Assembly: GCA_947467605.1 (NCBI GenBank)
Contig: CANIII010000024.1
Coordinates: 16,035-80,034, forward strand
DNA: 64,000 bases
Source of the DNA: Acidobacteriota bacterium
Lineage (GTDB): Bacteria; Acidobacteriota; Vicinamibacteria; Vicinamibacterales; SCN-69-37
Direction: 5' to 3'
Part shown: positions 62,381-64,000 of the stretch, in pieces
Position numbering within the stretch: the stretch's first letter is position 1
Layout: every line of letters begins with the position of its first letter
Notes under the pieces: model-generated
The model's input: only the letters and a program-made list of their open reading frames with translations
Told to the model about the DNA's origin: nothing
Databases searched by the model: none
Translations under genes and position numbers: made by a program

Positions 62381-64000
62381 TTATTTCCGTCCCGCTCCGA
62401 GGTTGTCGAAGTTGAGGATGGCGTTCCACACCATGCCGTAGCTGCCCACCGTCTCGCCGCGATACATCGGGTTGTTGGCAAACACGATGTAGTGGCCCTT
62501 CTGTGACGGCACGTCAACGACAACGGCCTGGTTGACGATGTCGGTGCCGCCATCGAGCAGGCCCGACACGAGCAGGTCGTTCACGTTCGGTGTGAATCGC
62601 AGCACCGTGCGCGGCTGGAATTCGATCGGGGTCGGCACGGCGTTGTTGCCGCCGCGTCCGCCACCGGCCGCGTTGGGATCTGCCGGCGCCGCCGCTGCAG
62701 CCGCGCCCAGATCTGCCGGCCGGCCCTGCACGACGTCGGGATCCGTTGGTGTGCCGCGACCGGTCGCGCGCGTGGGACCTGCGCCACCCTGTCGGCCTGC
62801 GCCACCGCCACCCGCCGCGGCTCCGCCGCCGCCACGTCCACCGCCACCACCGCCGACGCCCCAACTCGCACCGCGATCCGAGTAGACCGCGAGATTCGTC
62901 GGGATGCCATACATGATCGGGCTCGACTCGTCAGCCACCTGCGTGCGCAGGAGGGTGCCAACGACGCGTGAGGTCGCGGCCGCATTCACTGAGGTGACCC
63001 CCTTAATGATGCCGCCCGTGATGAACGTGCTGGCGCTCGACGTCGCGGAGAGCAGCACGCCGCCGCCGTTCACGAAGTTGCGCAGGTTGAGCAAGCCTTC
63101 GAGCTGCATGCCCACGCGCGTGTCGTCGGTCTCAGCGAGCTTCGTGATGCTCGGCGTCTCCGGTGAGTTCTTCCACGGCATCGGGTTGCCCCACATCGGC
63201 GCGCCGTCGATGGCCTGCTGGCCCACGCCCGGTCCGACCAGAATCACGTCGTACTTCGCGCGCAGGTCCGTCGTTTTGCCGATGAACGCCGGGTCGATGT
63301 AGTCGAACGGCACTTTGCTCTGGTCGAGCGCAATGCGCCACCAGCCTTCGGTCTGCGTGCTCTGCCAGCTGTGCAGCAGGGCCACGCGCGCCGCGCGGGC
63401 CGGATGCGTCTTGACCGACGGCGCATCGATCGCGATCGCCTTCAAGCCCGCTTCCTTCGTGGCCTTGTCGAGGTCGGCCTGCGCGACGCCCTTGATGAGG
63501 AACGTGCCGCGCGCGAACTTGGTGCCCGCGGCTTCGAAGCCCTCTTCGGCCACCTGAATGTCGGCGTCCTTGAGCGCGTAGCGCAGCGTGATGAAACCGT
63601 TGTCGGCGCTGTAGTTGATCGCGAACGTCGAGCCCGTGCCCGTCGCACCACTGACCGCCGTGGCCGAACCCTTGATCGGCTCCATGGCCACATCGAGCAC
63701 CTTGGCGTCGGTCACGCGCACGGCCTGTACGCCGAAGGCTTCGGGGAATGTCCAGCCCGTGTCGTCGTACGGGTTCTTTTGCGGATCGTTCGGCGCCCAG
63801 TACTGATAGTCGAGCAGCGCATCAGCGATGCGCGAGTACGGCTGATCCATGCGCACAATGTACGAGCCGGCCGGGAATTCCTTTGTCTCCATCGTCGGCG
63901 TCGGCGTACCGCCACCACCACGGCCGCCACCACCACCAGCGCCACGTCCGCCGCCACCGCCGCCGGCCGCGCCCGCGCCACCGGCACCGCGGCCACCACC
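62381..64000 (-). CDS. M14-like zinc carboxypeptidase C-terminal part, 5' end outside window
   Basis: The frame is open to the window edge, so the N-terminus is missing. The visible 540 residues include a Gly/Arg-rich low-complexity stretch at the start, IVRMDQPYSRIADALLDYQYWAPNDPQKNPYDDTGWTF (typical of acidobacterial M14 carboxypeptidase C-terminal regions), a glutamine-amidotransferase-like second domain (DYIDPAFIGKTTDLRAKYDVILVGPG) and another Gly/Arg-rich insert. The catalytic zinc domain, if present, lies outside the window. Exported peptidase is the likely role. Confidence 0.7.
   Translation of the reverse strand, partial: GGGRGAGGAGAAGGGGGGRGAGGGGGRGGGGTPTPTMETKEFPAGSYIVRMDQPYSRIADALLDYQYWAPNDPQKNPYDDTGWTFPEAFGVQAVRVTDAKVLDVAMEPIKGSATAVSGATGTGSTFAINYSADNGFITLRYALKDADIQVAEEGFEAAGTKFARGTFLIKGVAQADLDKATKEAGLKAIAIDAPSVKTHPARAARVALLHSWQSTQTEGWWRIALDQSKVPFDYIDPAFIGKTTDLRAKYDVILVGPGVGQQAIDGAPMWGNPMPWKNSPETPSITKLAETDDTRVGMQLEGLLNLRNFVNGGGVLLSATSSASTFITGGIIKGVTSVNAAATSRVVGTLLRTQVADESSPIMYGIPTNLAVYSDRGASWGVGGGGGGRGGGGAAAGGGGAGRQGGAGPTRATGRGTPTDPDVVQGRPADLGAAAAAAPADPNAAGGGRGGNNAVPTPIEFQPRTVLRFTPNVNDLLVSGLLDGGTDIVNQAVVVDVPSQKGHYIVFANNPMYRGETVGSYGMVWNAILNFDNLGAGRK

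Overview
The window is GC-rich, densely coding bacterial chromosome. The gene families point to Acidobacteriota, probably the Vicinamibacteria side (inference, not proven). The clues are a PadR regulator next to an acidobacterial-type 'ADOP' MacB/FtsX permease, an Oar-like TonB receptor with a carboxypeptidase-regulatory domain, many Tat- or Sec-exported hydrolases, DUF1080, DUF1028 and BNR-propeller proteins, and Gly/Arg-rich low-complexity inserts in exported proteins. No rRNA, tRNA, CRISPR array, prophage or obvious biosynthetic cluster was seen.

Layout. 1-4500: minus-strand carboxylesterase (cut by the window edge), AI-2E-type permease, Tat-exported sugar-phosphate isomerase-like protein and an AlkZ-like winged-helix protein. 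4522-7648: a PadR regulator with a clear operator palindrome, then an ADOP permease. 7703-10758: translationally coupled DUF3142 protein and a large secreted protein of unknown function. 10786-13792: an S1-domain RNA-binding protein, then a coupled DUF1326-DUF2182 pair. 13793-29676: a catabolic region with tricorn-like S41 peptidase, creatininase-like protein, LLM oxidoreductase, amidase, M28 peptidase, two Gfo/Idh/MocA oxidoreductases around an MFS sugar/nucleoside permease, MBL-fold hydrolase, Xaa-Pro peptidase and DUF1080 protein. 29748-30460: a VapBC-type toxin-antitoxin pair with an operator. 30474-34730: small secreted proteins (PEBP, DUF1028, a zinc-protease-like protein) and DUF2236. 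34743-37087: damaged genes, namely a glycosyltransferase-like protein lacking its middle, a repeat-protein fragment, and an ABC exporter lacking most of its membrane half. 37102-43550: a conserved secreted protein, a TonB receptor and an S9 peptidase. 43547-51086: a long minus-strand run made of a c-type cytochrome lipoprotein, a small membrane protein and a Rieske protein (a compact electron-transfer cassette), then an active/inactive M16 peptidase pair, an APC permease, a DDAH/ADI-family enzyme and an acetamidase-like protein. 51141-53874: a decayed Dcm-Vsr module that meets the 3' third of another ADOP permease head to head. 53949-55305: a complete IS256-family element inserted in a palindromic array of octamers. 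55398-64000: membrane-embedded spermidine-synthase-like protein, PEGA-domain protein, BNR-propeller protein, a second toxin-antitoxin pair with twin operators, and an M14-like carboxypeptidase (cut by the window edge).

Together most genes fit a saprophytic, peptide- and sugar-scavenging lifestyle: exported peptidases and amidohydrolases release amino acids and sugars that TonB, APC and MFS transporters take up. The most unusual content is structural. There are three related long palindromes with a CGGGAG core, REPIN-like inverted hairpin pairs with covarying stems and a conserved loop, and a ~190-bp palindromic octamer minisatellite split by an IS. The Dcm/ADOP breakpoint lies exactly where both genes lose an essential part. 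Intergenic gaps are nearly all under 250 bp; the only gene-poor stretch over 300 bp (35691-36040) holds the repeat-protein fragment.
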